NCBI RefSeq assembly: GCF_022829365.1
Contig: NZ_JAKSYJ010000122.1
Location: 1-64,000, forward strand
DNA: 64,000 nt
Direction of reading: 5' to 3'
From: Methylobacterium sp. J-077
GTDB taxonomy: Bacteria; Pseudomonadota; Alphaproteobacteria; Rhizobiales; Beijerinckiaceae
Part shown: positions 19,082 to 27,487 of the stretch, piece by piece
Layout: each line of letters opens with the position of its first letter
Numbering within the stretch: position 1 is the stretch's first letter
Made by a program: the position numbers and the translations under genes
Notes under the pieces: model-generated
Databases searched by the model: none
Told to the model about the DNA's origin: nothing
What the model saw: the letters and a program-made list of their open reading frames with translations, nothing else

Positions 19082-20773
19082 ATGCGCCTCCATCTCTCCC
19101 TCAAAGCTTCGCTCGCTGGTTGTTTTGGCTTCCTCGCACTCATCTGCGCGTGCCAGGGTCTGCTCTCCGTCGCGAAGCTCTCCGGTATCCGCCGTTCCGT
19201 CACGGAGGTGGCGACCAACTGGGTGCCCTCGGTCGTGGCCGTCACAAATCTTCGAGGTCTCGCATCGGAGGTCCGCATTAAGCAGCTGCGTTCGCTGGCC
19301 CTGGCGGAGAGCCCGGAGCAATTTGCAAACAACGAACGGGAGGTGACCGCCGCCCTCGCCGAATTGGCGGGCGCGCGCAAGACCTACGAGGCGCTGATCT
19401 CGTCGGATGAGGAGCAGAAGCTCTACGACGCGTTTACCGCCCTTTGGGGGCGCTACGAGGTTATGGGACGCGATGCGATGCGCTTGGCCGAGAACGGCCA
19501 CGCCGGCGAGGGATTGGCGCTGATCGCTCGGCCGGACAATATCCGATTGTACAACGACGTGCGTCAGGCGCTGACCAGCGATGTCGCACTGAACGAGCGT
19601 GGCGCCCATACGGACGCGGACGCGGCCATGATTGCCGCCAACGAAGCGACGAATGCCGTCTACGTCGCGATCGTTCTCGCTCTGGCCGCCGCCGCCGGTG
19701 CCGCCACGTTCAGCTTCCTGCGTGTGTCACGGCCCATCCAGGCGATGACCGGTGCGATGGTCGGTCTGGCCGGTGGCGATGCCGGTATCGCGGTCCCGTT
19801 CCGGCAGCGCCGAGACGAGATCGGCGCAATGGCAAACGCGGTGCAGGTGTTCAAGGACAACCTGATCCATACGCGTGCGCTGTAGGTCGAGAGCGCCCAA
19901 GCCCGCCTGGCTGCGGAGGAGCAGCGCAAGGCCGGGATGCGTCAGATGGCCGAGGGCTTCGAGCAGGCCGTCGGCGGCATCATCGGACTGGTGTCGACCT
20001 CGGCCACGCAACTTCGGACCGCCGCCCAGACCATGACCGCAACCGCGACGGAGACGGCCAGCCAGTCGACGACGGTGGCGGTCGCCGCCGAGGAGGCGGC
20101 CTCGAACGTCAACACCGTTGCGGCCGCGGCGGAAGAACTCGGTTCATCCGTCCAGGAAATCGGTCGGCAGGTCAGCGGTTCCGCGGAGCTGGCACGCCTG
20201 GCCGTCGGCGAAGCGGATCAAACCGGCATCCTCGTGCAGGAGTTGAGCGCGGCCGTGTCGCGCATCGGTGACGTCGTCGGGCTGATCTCGAACATCGCCG
20301 GACAGACCAACCTGCTCGCGCTCAACGCCACGATTGAAGCGGCGCGCGCCGGTGCGGCCGGCAAGGGTTTTGCCGTGGTGGCCGTCGAGGTGAAAGCGCT
20401 CGCCGAGCAGACCGCCCAGGCCACGAGCGAGATCTCAGGCCAGATCACGCGGATCCAGGCGTCCACGGGCCAAGCGGTCGCGTCGATCACGGGCATCACC
20501 GGTCGGATCCGCGAGATCAGCGCCGTGGCGACCTCCATCGCAGCCGCCGTCGAGGAGCAGGGCGCTGCCACGCAGGAGATCGTGAGGAACGTCAGTCAAG
20601 CGGCGATCGGCACGGGTGAGGTGACCAGCAACATTTCCGGCGTCGCCGGTGCGGCCGAGGAGACGGGTGCGGCGGCAAGTCAAGTTCTCGGTGCGGCGTC
20701 AGACCTATCGTGCCAGTCCGAGCACCTCAACGCCGAGGTCGGGCGCTTCCTCGCGACGGTGCGCGCGGCCTGA
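19082..20773 (+). pseudogene. Methyl-accepting chemotaxis protein interrupted by in-frame TAG
   Basis: The frame encodes a chemoreceptor of about 562 residues. It has a membrane helix near 8-30, a four-helix-bundle-like sensor, a second membrane helix about 195-218, a HAMP domain (SRPIQAMTGAM... to FKDNLI), and a full signalling domain with [17 protein letters not shown] and [15 protein letters not shown]. Codon 268 (19883-19885), just after HAMP, is TAG; the same frame then runs uninterrupted to 20773 with normal codon use. Hence one substitution (from CAG, GAG, TGG or similar) splits an otherwise intact gene. The second half could still start at ATG 19937 and give a soluble signalling fragment. 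A sequencing error is the alternative. Confidence 0.9.
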
Positions 20774-20884
20774 AGCCTCGTCCCGGACAACGACATTGCC
20801 TTTCGACAAGGCCGAGGCCTGTTCGAGGGGCGACCGTAGGGTCCATGACCGCGGGACAGGTTCGTCCAGGGGAGCGAGACCGCC

Positions 20885-21148
20885 TCAATCGTGCGCGGCG
20901 GGCACGAGCGCCTTCAGCGCCTCGTTGACGCGGTCCTGCCAGCCGGGGCCGTCCTTCTGGAAGTGAGCCAGAACGGCGCTGTCGAGGCGCAGGGTGACCA
21001 TCTCCCGCGCGCCTGGAACCGCCGCGGGTCGCGGCGCCGAGGGCGGGGCTGGGGCGGCGGCAGGCTTGGCGGTCGTGGCGGCCTTGAAGGCCGCCTCGGC
21101 TGCCGTGCGCGGATCGGTAAATCGGCGGCGGTTGCGATCGTCGGCCAT
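20885..21148 (-). CDS. BrnA-like antitoxin domain protein
   Basis: The 87-residue product has an Ala/Pro-rich N-terminal half and a C-terminal ribbon-helix-helix-like segment VTLRLDSAVLAHFQ...GPGWQDRVNEALK, close to the BrnA antitoxin pattern (LDxDVLxxFxxxGxGWQTRINxAL). BrnA normally neutralises and autoregulates with the RelE-fold toxin BrnT, but no BrnT-like gene is adjacent. It may be an orphan antitoxin or a regulator. It lies six bases downstream of the Lys/Ala-rich gene 21155-21538, so the two are cotranscribed. Confidence 0.7.
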   Translation of the reverse strand: MADDRNRRRFTDPRTAAEAAFKAATTAKPAAAPAPPSAPRPAAVPGAREMVTLRLDSAVLAHFQKDGPGWQDRVNEALKALVPAAHD

Positions 21149-21154
21149 CGGCCC

Positions 21155-21538
21155 TCAGTCCTTCGCGGCAGCTTTCTTGGGTGCCGCCTTCTTGGCGGTC
21201 CCCTTGCCGGCACTCTTGGCGGCGATCTTGGCCGCCGCCTTGGCTGCCTTCTCGTCCGCCTTGGCCTGCGCGTCGGCGGCCTTGGTCTGGGCCTCCGCGG
21301 CTTTGACCTCGGCCTCGGCGGCTTCCTTGGCCAGGCGCAGGGAGCGCAGCTTCAGCGTCCGCTCGTCGATCGCCTTGATCGACGCGTGATGCTCGGCCAT
21401 CGCCTGCGCGCCCTCGCGGGCCATGCGCTCGGCGCGTTCGGCCCGCTCGGCGCGGTTGTCGGCCCGGGTCTTGGCTTCCGCTTCCGCGTCGCGGATATCC
21501 TCGGCCTCGTCGAGGTCGGTCTCAGTCTCGTCGCTCAT
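21155..21538 (-). CDS. Charged Ala/Lys/Glu-rich helical protein
   Basis: The 127-residue product is low-complexity: an acidic start, a long helical region of A, E, K and R repeats (AERAERAERMA, AAEAEVKAAEAQTKAADA), and a basic tail KKAAPKKAA of the histone-H1/HU-tail type that could bind DNA. No family is assigned. It sits directly upstream of the BrnA-like gene in one unit. Codon use is coding-like and the start MSDETE is the only reasonable one. Confidence 0.6.
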   Translation of the reverse strand: MSDETETDLDEAEDIRDAEAEAKTRADNRAERAERAERMAREGAQAMAEHHASIKAIDERTLKLRSLRLAKEAAEAEVKAAEAQTKAADAQAKADEKAAKAAAKIAAKSAGKGTAKKAAPKKAAAKD

Positions 21539-21841
21539 CCTGTGCCTTTCACCCCGGCCCAGCGGTACCGGATCCAGCGTGTCGCGCGCGGGATCGGCGT
21601 CTGGAGCGGGTCCGGCCTGTTCGAAGGGTGGAGGGGCAAGGCCGGATGATCCGCCCCGCCGCGCCGTCCTGAGACGACTGTTCGGGGCCGTGATCGCAAT
21701 GGCATTAGCACGCCCTCAGCCCGGAAGGCGAATCCGGCCTGTTGATCGTGCAGGAGAGGCAAGCGTATTCGTCTCGAATCGAGAGGCGCCTGTTCAATCG
21801 AAAGCGGCGCCTCTGCCTCGCCGAGCGTTGTCTATTGGCAC
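21539..21841. other. Intergenic region downstream of tonB
   Basis: No gene with coding-like codon use is seen. It holds the inverted repeat at 21782-21814, likely the end of the exbB-exbD-tonB transcript, and the promoter region of the 21538 gene. Confidence 0.5.
21782..21814 (-). terminator. Terminator hairpin after tonB
   Basis: AGAGGCGCC (21782-21790) and GGCGCCTCT (21806-21814) form a perfect 9-bp inverted repeat with a 15-base loop, 28 bases past the tonB stop. No U-run follows, so it may only stabilise the transcript end. Confidence 0.5.
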
Positions 21842-22828
21842 TCAACGCACGCGATAGTTGAGCGGGATCGTGACCGAAAGGCTCGGTTGCGTCACGCCGG
21901 CGGGCGCCGGCGGCATCCCGCCGCGCACCGCCGCCAGCGCAGCGCTATCGATCTGGCCGACGCCGCTCGACCGGGCGAGGCCGGCCCCCGTCACCGCGCC
22001 CGAGCGCATCACGGTAAACCGGACCATGGCGGTGCCCCCGGCGGTACCCGCGGCGGCGCCCGGGTTCATCCGTCCGTGGATCGCCGCGCTGATCGCGCCG
22101 GTCCACTGGCGCAGCGCGCTCGGATCGCTGCCTGCAGCCGCCCGGCCGGCGGCGTTCTGGCGCGCGGCCGAAGCCGAATTGCGCGCCTCGGCACCCTGCT
22201 GCGCCTTCGCCTGCTTCGTTTTGGCTTCGCGGGCCGCCTTCAGCTTCGCTTCACGGATCTCCTCCAGGCGCTCCTCGCGCTTCTGCTCACGCAGCTTCTC
22301 TTCGCGGATCTTGCGGAGCTTCGCCTCCCGCTCGGCCTTGATCTTCGCGGGATCCGGCGTCGACTTCGGCGGCTCTTCGGTCTTGGCGACCTCGGTCGGC
22401 GGCGGCGCCAGCGGCTCGGCGGCTTCGGAGGTCGAGGTGATCACCTCGCTCTGGGCCTCCACCGGCACGGCTTCCTGCGGCGGCTCGACGACGGCCTGGG
22501 TCTCGTCGGGCTTGACCTCGGTCATCTCGGGTGGCGGCGGCTGCACGGCCTCATCTGGAGGCAGCTCTACCGGCTTGGTCTCCGGGGGCGCCGCTTGGCT
22601 CATCTGCTGCTCGGCCGGAGCCTCGGTCGCCGCGTCGGTCATCACCGGCGCCAGATCGATGGAGATCTGCTGCTCGCCGGGGGGCGCCGGCGGCGTGAGC
22701 CGGTAGAACATCACCGCCACGAGCACGAGCGCATGCAGCGCGAACGCGACCAGGAAGGCGACGAGCAGCCCGGAGGGGCTGCGCTCGCCGGGCCCTGCCG
22801 ACAGATCTGTCGAAGTCACCGTGCTCAT
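21842..22828 (-). CDS. tonB: TonB-type energy transducer
   Basis: The 328-residue protein couples the inner-membrane proton-driven motor to outer-membrane receptors. One N-terminal membrane helix (about residues 20-43) is followed by a long Pro/Glu/Ala periplasmic linker (45-150), a charged coiled segment of K/R/E (about 155-215) and the C-terminal TonB fold with MVRFTVMRSGAV and PSLSVTIPLNYRVR. The final strand motif is typical. It is the last gene of exbB-exbD-tonB, four bases after exbD. No TonB-dependent receptor lies next to it, so the cargo is unknown. Confidence 0.9.
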   Translation of the reverse strand: MSTVTSTDLSAGPGERSPSGLLVAFLVAFALHALVLVAVMFYRLTPPAPPGEQQISIDLAPVMTDAATEAPAEQQMSQAAPPETKPVELPPDEAVQPPPPEMTEVKPDETQAVVEPPQEAVPVEAQSEVITSTSEAAEPLAPPPTEVAKTEEPPKSTPDPAKIKAEREAKLRKIREEKLREQKREERLEEIREAKLKAAREAKTKQAKAQQGAEARNSASAARQNAAGRAAAGSDPSALRQWTGAISAAIHGRMNPGAAAGTAGGTAMVRFTVMRSGAVTGAGLARSSGVGQIDSAALAAVRGGMPPAPAGVTQPSLSVTIPLNYRVR

Positions 22829-22832
22829 CGAT

Positions 22833-23309
22833 TCAGCGGGCGGTCTCTGCGGGGGCGGCGGCCGGTGGCGCCGGGGCGGGACCGCCCGGTGACTGCGCGA
22901 TCAGCGACACCTTCGTGAAGCCGGCCTGGCCGACCAGGCCCATCACCTGCATGATCTTGCCGTAGGGCACCTCTCGGTCGCCGCGCACCAAGATGACTTG
23001 ATCCTTGTCGGCGGCCGCCATCTCGCGCAGGCGCGGCACGAGGCTGTCCATGGTGAACACTTCCTTGGCGATCGACGGGTTGCCGTCCTTGTCGACCGTG
23101 ACCTCCTGGGGCTTCTTCGACTGCGCTACCTTGGCCGCCGCAGTCTTCGGCAGTTGCACCGGTACCCCGGTGGTCATCAGCGGCGCCGCGACCATGAAGA
23201 TGATCAGCAGGACGAGCATCACGTCGACCATCGGGGTGACGTTGATCTCAGACATCGGCATGTCGTCGAGGTCGTCATCGTCGCTTGCGCGGGGCGATGC
23301 CATCGCCAT
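22833..23309 (-). CDS. exbD: Biopolymer transport protein ExbD/TolR
   Basis: The 158-residue product has one N-terminal membrane helix ([18 protein letters not shown]) preceded by the conserved [10 protein letters not shown], where the aspartate is the proton-carrying residue. A periplasmic domain with VPVQLPK and [13 protein letters not shown] follows. It forms the motor stator with ExbB. The start is placed at the ATG at 23309 (MAMASP) rather than the longer frame to 23360, which adds a Pro-rich stretch. A Pro/Ala-rich C-terminal tail is unusual but common in this group. Confidence 0.92.
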   Translation of the reverse strand: MAMASPRASDDDDLDDMPMSEINVTPMVDVMLVLLIIFMVAAPLMTTGVPVQLPKTAAAKVAQSKKPQEVTVDKDGNPSIAKEVFTMDSLVPRLREMAAADKDQVILVRGDREVPYGKIMQVMGLVGQAGFTKVSLIAQSPGGPAPAPPAAAPAETAR

Positions 23310-23456
23310 GGCGGCGTCTCCGGTTGGTTGCGGTCGGCCCGGTGCGGGCCTTGGTTTCAAGCGCGCGCGACCGGAACGACGTCGGGGAGCGCGTCAGATC
23401 GAAAGTTTGGAGCCTGGCCCTGTCGCGACGCGATGGGCCACGGCGCCGACGGGCGC

Positions 23457-24152
<696 letters not shown>

Positions 24153-24272
24153 TGCGGGCTCCTGGTGTCATGCGGCCCAGGGCCGCCGTCTCGTCGTGGT
24201 GCGGCGAAAGCCGCTGTCCGCCCGGCCGCTGTCGCTGCCGGGCGGCGTCGTTGCAGCGGCCTTCAGGCCACC

Positions 24273-24749
24273 TCAGCGGTCGAAGGCGGCTCCGGCCTTG
24301 GTCTCGGTCTCGGTCCGCTCCAGGCAGGCCTCACGGGCGGCATCGCCGCCGTCGCAGGCCAGAACGTCGTTCAGCAGGACGCGGCCGATCTTGCCGCAGG
24401 CGATGCCTGGGAAGTCGAAGATCTTGACGGTCGTCTTGCGGCCCGGCAGGGGCCCGAGTTCCACCGCCACGCGCTTCTGGGCGATCCCTTCCGGATCGAA
24501 GGCGAACAGGTCGACTTTGTACGATTTGAGGCCGGCTCCCTTGGAATTGTCGACCACCAGGGTGACCCGGCAGGCCTCGCCCGCCGTCTCGAGCCTGTTG
24601 AGCTGAAGCTTGAGCGGCGTTTTCTCGGTCGCGGCGTCCTGCGCCAGCGCCGAGACGACTAGGAGCGCCGAGAGCGCCAGGCAGGCCGCGGTATCGAGGG
24701 CGATCCGCCCGATCCGGCGGCGGTACAAGGGGACGCTCAAGGCAACCAC
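24273..24749 (-). CDS. Secreted protein of unknown function upstream of exbB
   Basis: The roughly 158-residue product has a basic N-region (YRRRIGRIALD), a hydrophobic stretch and an ALA-Q cleavage site, then a compact beta-rich domain (LKLQLNRLETAGEACRVTLVVDN...). Three cysteine-containing segments (EACRV, GIACGK, LACDGG) and one near the C-terminus could form disulfides. I know this type only as a conserved hypothetical in Methylobacteriaceae. The start is likely GTG at 24749 (or TTG at 24752), with AGAGGA upstream. It lies 120 bases upstream of exbB in the same direction and may be part of that operon. Confidence 0.65.
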   Translation of the reverse strand: MVALSVPLYRRRIGRIALDTAACLALSALLVVSALAQDAATEKTPLKLQLNRLETAGEACRVTLVVDNSKGAGLKSYKVDLFAFDPEGIAQKRVAVELGPLPGRKTTVKIFDFPGIACGKIGRVLLNDVLACDGGDAAREACLERTETETKAGAAFDR

Positions 24750-24812
24750 CAAACCGTTTTCCTCTTCTCTCCGACCCGGCCGGAGCCGGGGCAAGCCGCC
24801 GGAGCGGCGGAT

Positions 24813-25304
24813 TCAGTGAAGCACGACCTTGTGCGGGCAGGCCGCTGGCGCAAGCCGTTCGGCCGCCGCGTCGAGGGTTGCGACGGCGGCACGCACCGCC
24901 GCAACCAGGCGCGGCGCCGCGTCGCGCCCGGTGATCTCGGCCGCGGCTTCTTCGAGATCGGTCCAGAGCCGGCGCCGGCCCCGGCCGATCAGCGCCACGA
25001 GGGCGCATTCGTGGCCGGTGACCCGGCAGCAGCTCGCCGGCATGAACGACCAATCGTCCTCGCGCTCCGCCCGGAGCGCCCGGACGATCGCGACCACGCA
25101 GGCGACAAATCGGCAGCCTTCCGCCGGACCCAGCAACTGCTCGGCGCCATCGAACGCGGCGTTCCAGCAGGCGACATCGCTGGTCATGTATCCAGCTGCA
25201 ACGAACCGGGCCACCGACAACGCCAGGATGTCGGCCTCGTCGCCGCACACGTCGGCGACGCGCTGCATCGCCGCATGACTTGCCGGGGTCGAAGGCGCGC
25301 TCAT
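24813..25304 (-). CDS. Hypothetical protein, helical, cysteine-containing
   Basis: The 163-residue product is not recognised. It is largely helical, with eight or so scattered cysteines (VCGDE, VACWNA, GCRFVACVV, SCCRVTGHECA, ACPHK), a conserved-looking RGRRRLWTDLEEAAAE helix and no signal peptide. The cysteine richness hints at metal binding or redox behaviour but no motif fits. The ATG at 25304 is chosen over the open extension to 25406. It reads in the same direction as the TonB operon, 63 bases upstream of the secreted protein. Confidence 0.55.
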   Translation of the reverse strand: MSAPSTPASHAAMQRVADVCGDEADILALSVARFVAAGYMTSDVACWNAAFDGAEQLLGPAEGCRFVACVVAIVRALRAEREDDWSFMPASCCRVTGHECALVALIGRGRRRLWTDLEEAAAEITGRDAAPRLVAAVRAAVATLDAAAERLAPAACPHKVVLH

Positions 25305-25630
25305 CGGGGCTCCGGTGCATCCCGCCAGATTCGGGAATAGCTGACGTGTGCCCGTCCAAAATCGGGCGATCACCAGTCGCGGCAGTAGCCATGACGGCTG
25401 CCGCAATCAAGACCTGGCGAGAAAATCAGAGTAGTTCCAAACTGTTAGACGGGAGCTTGGCTGTTGAGGTGATTGCTGAAACATCCCGATACGATGTGCC
25501 AAAACTTCCCGTGTGCCGTATCGCTTCTGGGGGACGCTCGTGTTTGGGCAGCGAAATTAGTTCGTTCTCTTGATGGGGTTGCAGCCCTCGGCCATATCTC
25601 CGCCTTACGGGCGGCGTTCCGCCCGGTGGA
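25305..25630. other. Intergenic region, divergent promoters
   Basis: No gene is supported. It separates the leftward hypothetical gene from the rightward small heat-shock gene. It is less GC-rich than average, especially 25400-25580, and should contain both promoters. I could not identify a convincing heat-shock sigma factor site. Confidence 0.4.
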
Positions 25631-25671
25631 GCGCTGTCTTGCACAGGCTTCATGGCGTCGAGGTGCTTGGA

Positions 25672-25730
25672 GACCCGGGGCTGCGGCTAGTCCCGGGGTC
25701 GTAGGCCTCGCTGTGAGGATGACGGCCGCG
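25672..25730 (+). promoter_or_regulatory. Possible ROSE-like RNA thermometer in hsp20 leader
   Basis: The leader of the Hsp20 gene has a strong hairpin (GACCCGGGG at 25672 with CCCGGGGTC ending 25700). Next to the start, TCGCT (25708-25712) can pair with AGGA (25716-25719) around a three-base loop, leaving the bulged G typical of ROSE elements (UYGCU opposite the Shine-Dalgarno). Melting on warming would free the ribosome site for the ATG at 25731. ROSE control of hsp20 genes is known in rhizobia; here it rests on this motif only. Confidence 0.35.
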
Positions 25731-26159
25731 ATGACTCGACCCTCGCCCTTCGGACATCCGTTCCTGCTCGGCTTCGACGAGATCGAGCAGGCCCTCGACA
25801 GGGTCGCCAAGGGCGCCAACGACGGCTACCCCCCGTACAATATCGAGCGGCTGCCCCGCACCGAGCGGGAGCCGGAGCGCCTGCGCATCACCCTGGCGGT
25901 GGCCGGTTTCACCCGGGAGCAGCTCGACGTGATGCTGGAGGACAGCCAGCTCGTGGTCCGCGGTCGTCAGGTCGACGAACGCGAGCGCCAGTTCCTGCAC
26001 CGCGGCATTGCGGCGCGGCAGTTCCAGCGCACTTTCCTGCTTGCCGACGGCATGGAGGTGCTGGGGGCGGATCTCGCCAACGGCCTGCTCTCGATCGATC
26101 TGGTTCGGCCGGAACCCGACCGGATCGTCCGTAAGATCGATATCGGCGCCCGAGATTAA
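25731..26159 (+). CDS. Small heat shock protein, Hsp20/IbpA family
   Basis: The 142-residue ATP-independent holdase keeps denatured proteins soluble. The alpha-crystallin domain spans about residues 38-130: ERLRITLAVAGFTREQLDVML, LVVRGRQ, the FLHRGIAARQFQRTFLL strand and the GLLSIDLVRPEP near the end. This is close to alphaproteobacterial HspD/IbpA. The ATG at 25731 is preferred because AGGA lies 11 bases upstream; the ATG at 25719 would overlap that site. A DUF1150 gene follows, the usual partner in this class. Confidence 0.93.
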   Translation: MTRPSPFGHPFLLGFDEIEQALDRVAKGANDGYPPYNIERLPRTEREPERLRITLAVAGFTREQLDVMLEDSQLVVRGRQVDERERQFLHRGIAARQFQRTFLLADGMEVLGADLANGLLSIDLVRPEPDRIVRKIDIGARD

Positions 26160-26307
26160 AGCGATCGCGGTTTCAAGGCCGGTCTGGACCCCGCACGACG
26201 ATGCCATAGCTCGATTGATTGGGCGCGGGCCATCCCCACATCAGGGTGGAACCGCCGGTGCCTCCGGGACCGGAGGTGGACGCTCTGCCACCCCAGGAGG
26301 GCAAGAC

Positions 26308-26592
26308 ATGACGAACTTGAACGCATCTCCTCTGACCCCCGCCGATCTTGATCCGGCCGAGTTCAATCCGGCGGATCTCGCCGCGTTGGGCGAGGGCCAT
26401 ATCGCCTATGTCCGCCCGATCCGGTCCGACGAGGTGCGCCGCCTGTTCCCGCAGGCGCCGGAACTGATGCCTGGCCTCGACCTGTTCGCCCTGCTGTCGG
26501 CGAGCGGCGAGCCGATCATGCTGGCGGATTCCAAGGACGTGGTGCTGGCCAATGCGGTCGCCCAGGACCTCCACGCTGTCAGCCTCCACTGA
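26308..26592 (+). CDS. DUF1150 family protein
   Basis: The 94-residue product matches the DUF1150 pattern: ADLAALGEGHIAYVRPI, then a helix with ELMPGLDLFALLSASGEPIMLADSK and a C-terminal helix. The function is unknown, but the gene regularly follows hsp20 in alphaproteobacteria, suggesting a role in heat-shock physiology. AGGAGG lies eight bases upstream of the ATG. The 148-base gap from hsp20 leaves room for a separate promoter or processing site. Confidence 0.9.
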   Translation: MTNLNASPLTPADLDPAEFNPADLAALGEGHIAYVRPIRSDEVRRLFPQAPELMPGLDLFALLSASGEPIMLADSKDVVLANAVAQDLHAVSLH

Positions 26593-26610
26593 CCCCGGAC
26601 TGACCGGGTC
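26591..26610. terminator. Terminator-like hairpin between convergent genes
   Basis: ACCCCGG and CCGGGT flank a five-base loop immediately after the DUF1150 stop and just before the end of the leftward hydrolase gene. It could serve both directions. No U-tract is present. Confidence 0.4.
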
Positions 26611-26612
26611 CG

Positions 26613-27380
26613 TCAGGCGATGCCCGCCACCGCCGTCACGAGCCGCGCGATATCCTGCGGTCGTGACAGGCGGTGGTCGCCATCGGCGATCAGGGTGAGT
26701 ACGGTCCCCTCAGCCGGCAAACGGTCGACCGTCTTGAGGGCATGCGAGTACGGTACGTCCGGGTCGCGCATCCCCTGCAGGATGTGGACGGGGCAGGCCG
26801 GATCGAAAGGATGCTCCAGCAGCCTGTTCCGGCGGCCATCTTCGATCAGCGCGCGGGTAATCGGGTCGGGCTCGGGCGCATAATCGCTCGGCCTCTGAAG
26901 GATTCCGTCGCGTACAAGAGAGGCGCGTGCCGCCTCATCAAGCCGCGACCAGATCAGGTCTTCGGTGAAGTCCAGGGCCGGGGCGATCAGGACGAGCCCC
27001 GCAGTCTTTTGTCCGCTCGCTGCCCGAGCTCGTGCGACGAGGCAGGCGATCCAGCCGCCCATCGACGAACCGACCAGGATCGGCGGCTCCTCGATGTACC
27101 GCGCCAAGACGGCCTGTGCGTCTTCGAGCCAAGATGAGATGGTGCAATCGGCGAACGTGCCACCGGACGCGCCGTGGCCGGCATAGTCGAACCGCACCAG
27201 GGCGCGCCGCTGCTGGGCCGCCCAGGCGTCGAGGGCGGCGGCCTTGGTTGCGGTCATGTCGGAGCGGAAGCCCCCGAGCCAGACCACCGTCGGCCCGAAG
27301 CCCTCGCGCACCCGTACGGCGATCCGCCGTGCGGCGGCTCCTTCGCCGACGGTGATGAAATCCGGCCCTGTATCGGTCAT
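26613..27380 (-). CDS. Alpha/beta hydrolase
   Basis: The 255-residue serine hydrolase has an oxyanion strand VVWLGGFRSDM, the nucleophile elbow GSSMGG, an aspartate in MRDPDVPY and a histidine in DGDHRLSRP, so the triad is complete. The opening segment and the small cap are typical of the RutD/palmitoyl-thioesterase (ABHD10)-like subgroup, many of which are esterases or thioesterases. The substrate is unknown. The ATG at 27380 has GGAGAG upstream; the open frame to 27488 is not used. It is divergent from a glycosyltransferase gene. Confidence 0.88.
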   Translation of the reverse strand: MTDTGPDFITVGEGAAARRIAVRVREGFGPTVVWLGGFRSDMTATKAAALDAWAAQQRRALVRFDYAGHGASGGTFADCTISSWLEDAQAVLARYIEEPPILVGSSMGGWIACLVARARAASGQKTAGLVLIAPALDFTEDLIWSRLDEAARASLVRDGILQRPSDYAPEPDPITRALIEDGRRNRLLEHPFDPACPVHILQGMRDPDVPYSHALKTVDRLPAEGTVLTLIADGDHRLSRPQDIARLVTAVAGIA

Positions 27381-27487
27381 CGATCTCTCCGGTAGGCCCC
27401 TATCGAGCTTGGCGAAGTCCTTCCCTGACCGGGTCGGCTTCAGCCTCCGTTTACCGGACCGTAAAGCGCGACCGCGATGCTGGGGCA

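Noticed and set aside
19883-19885. Recoded TAG (pyrrolysine) in the chemoreceptor
   Set aside because: No pyrrolysine machinery is seen and this group is not known to use it; a nonsense mutation is simpler.
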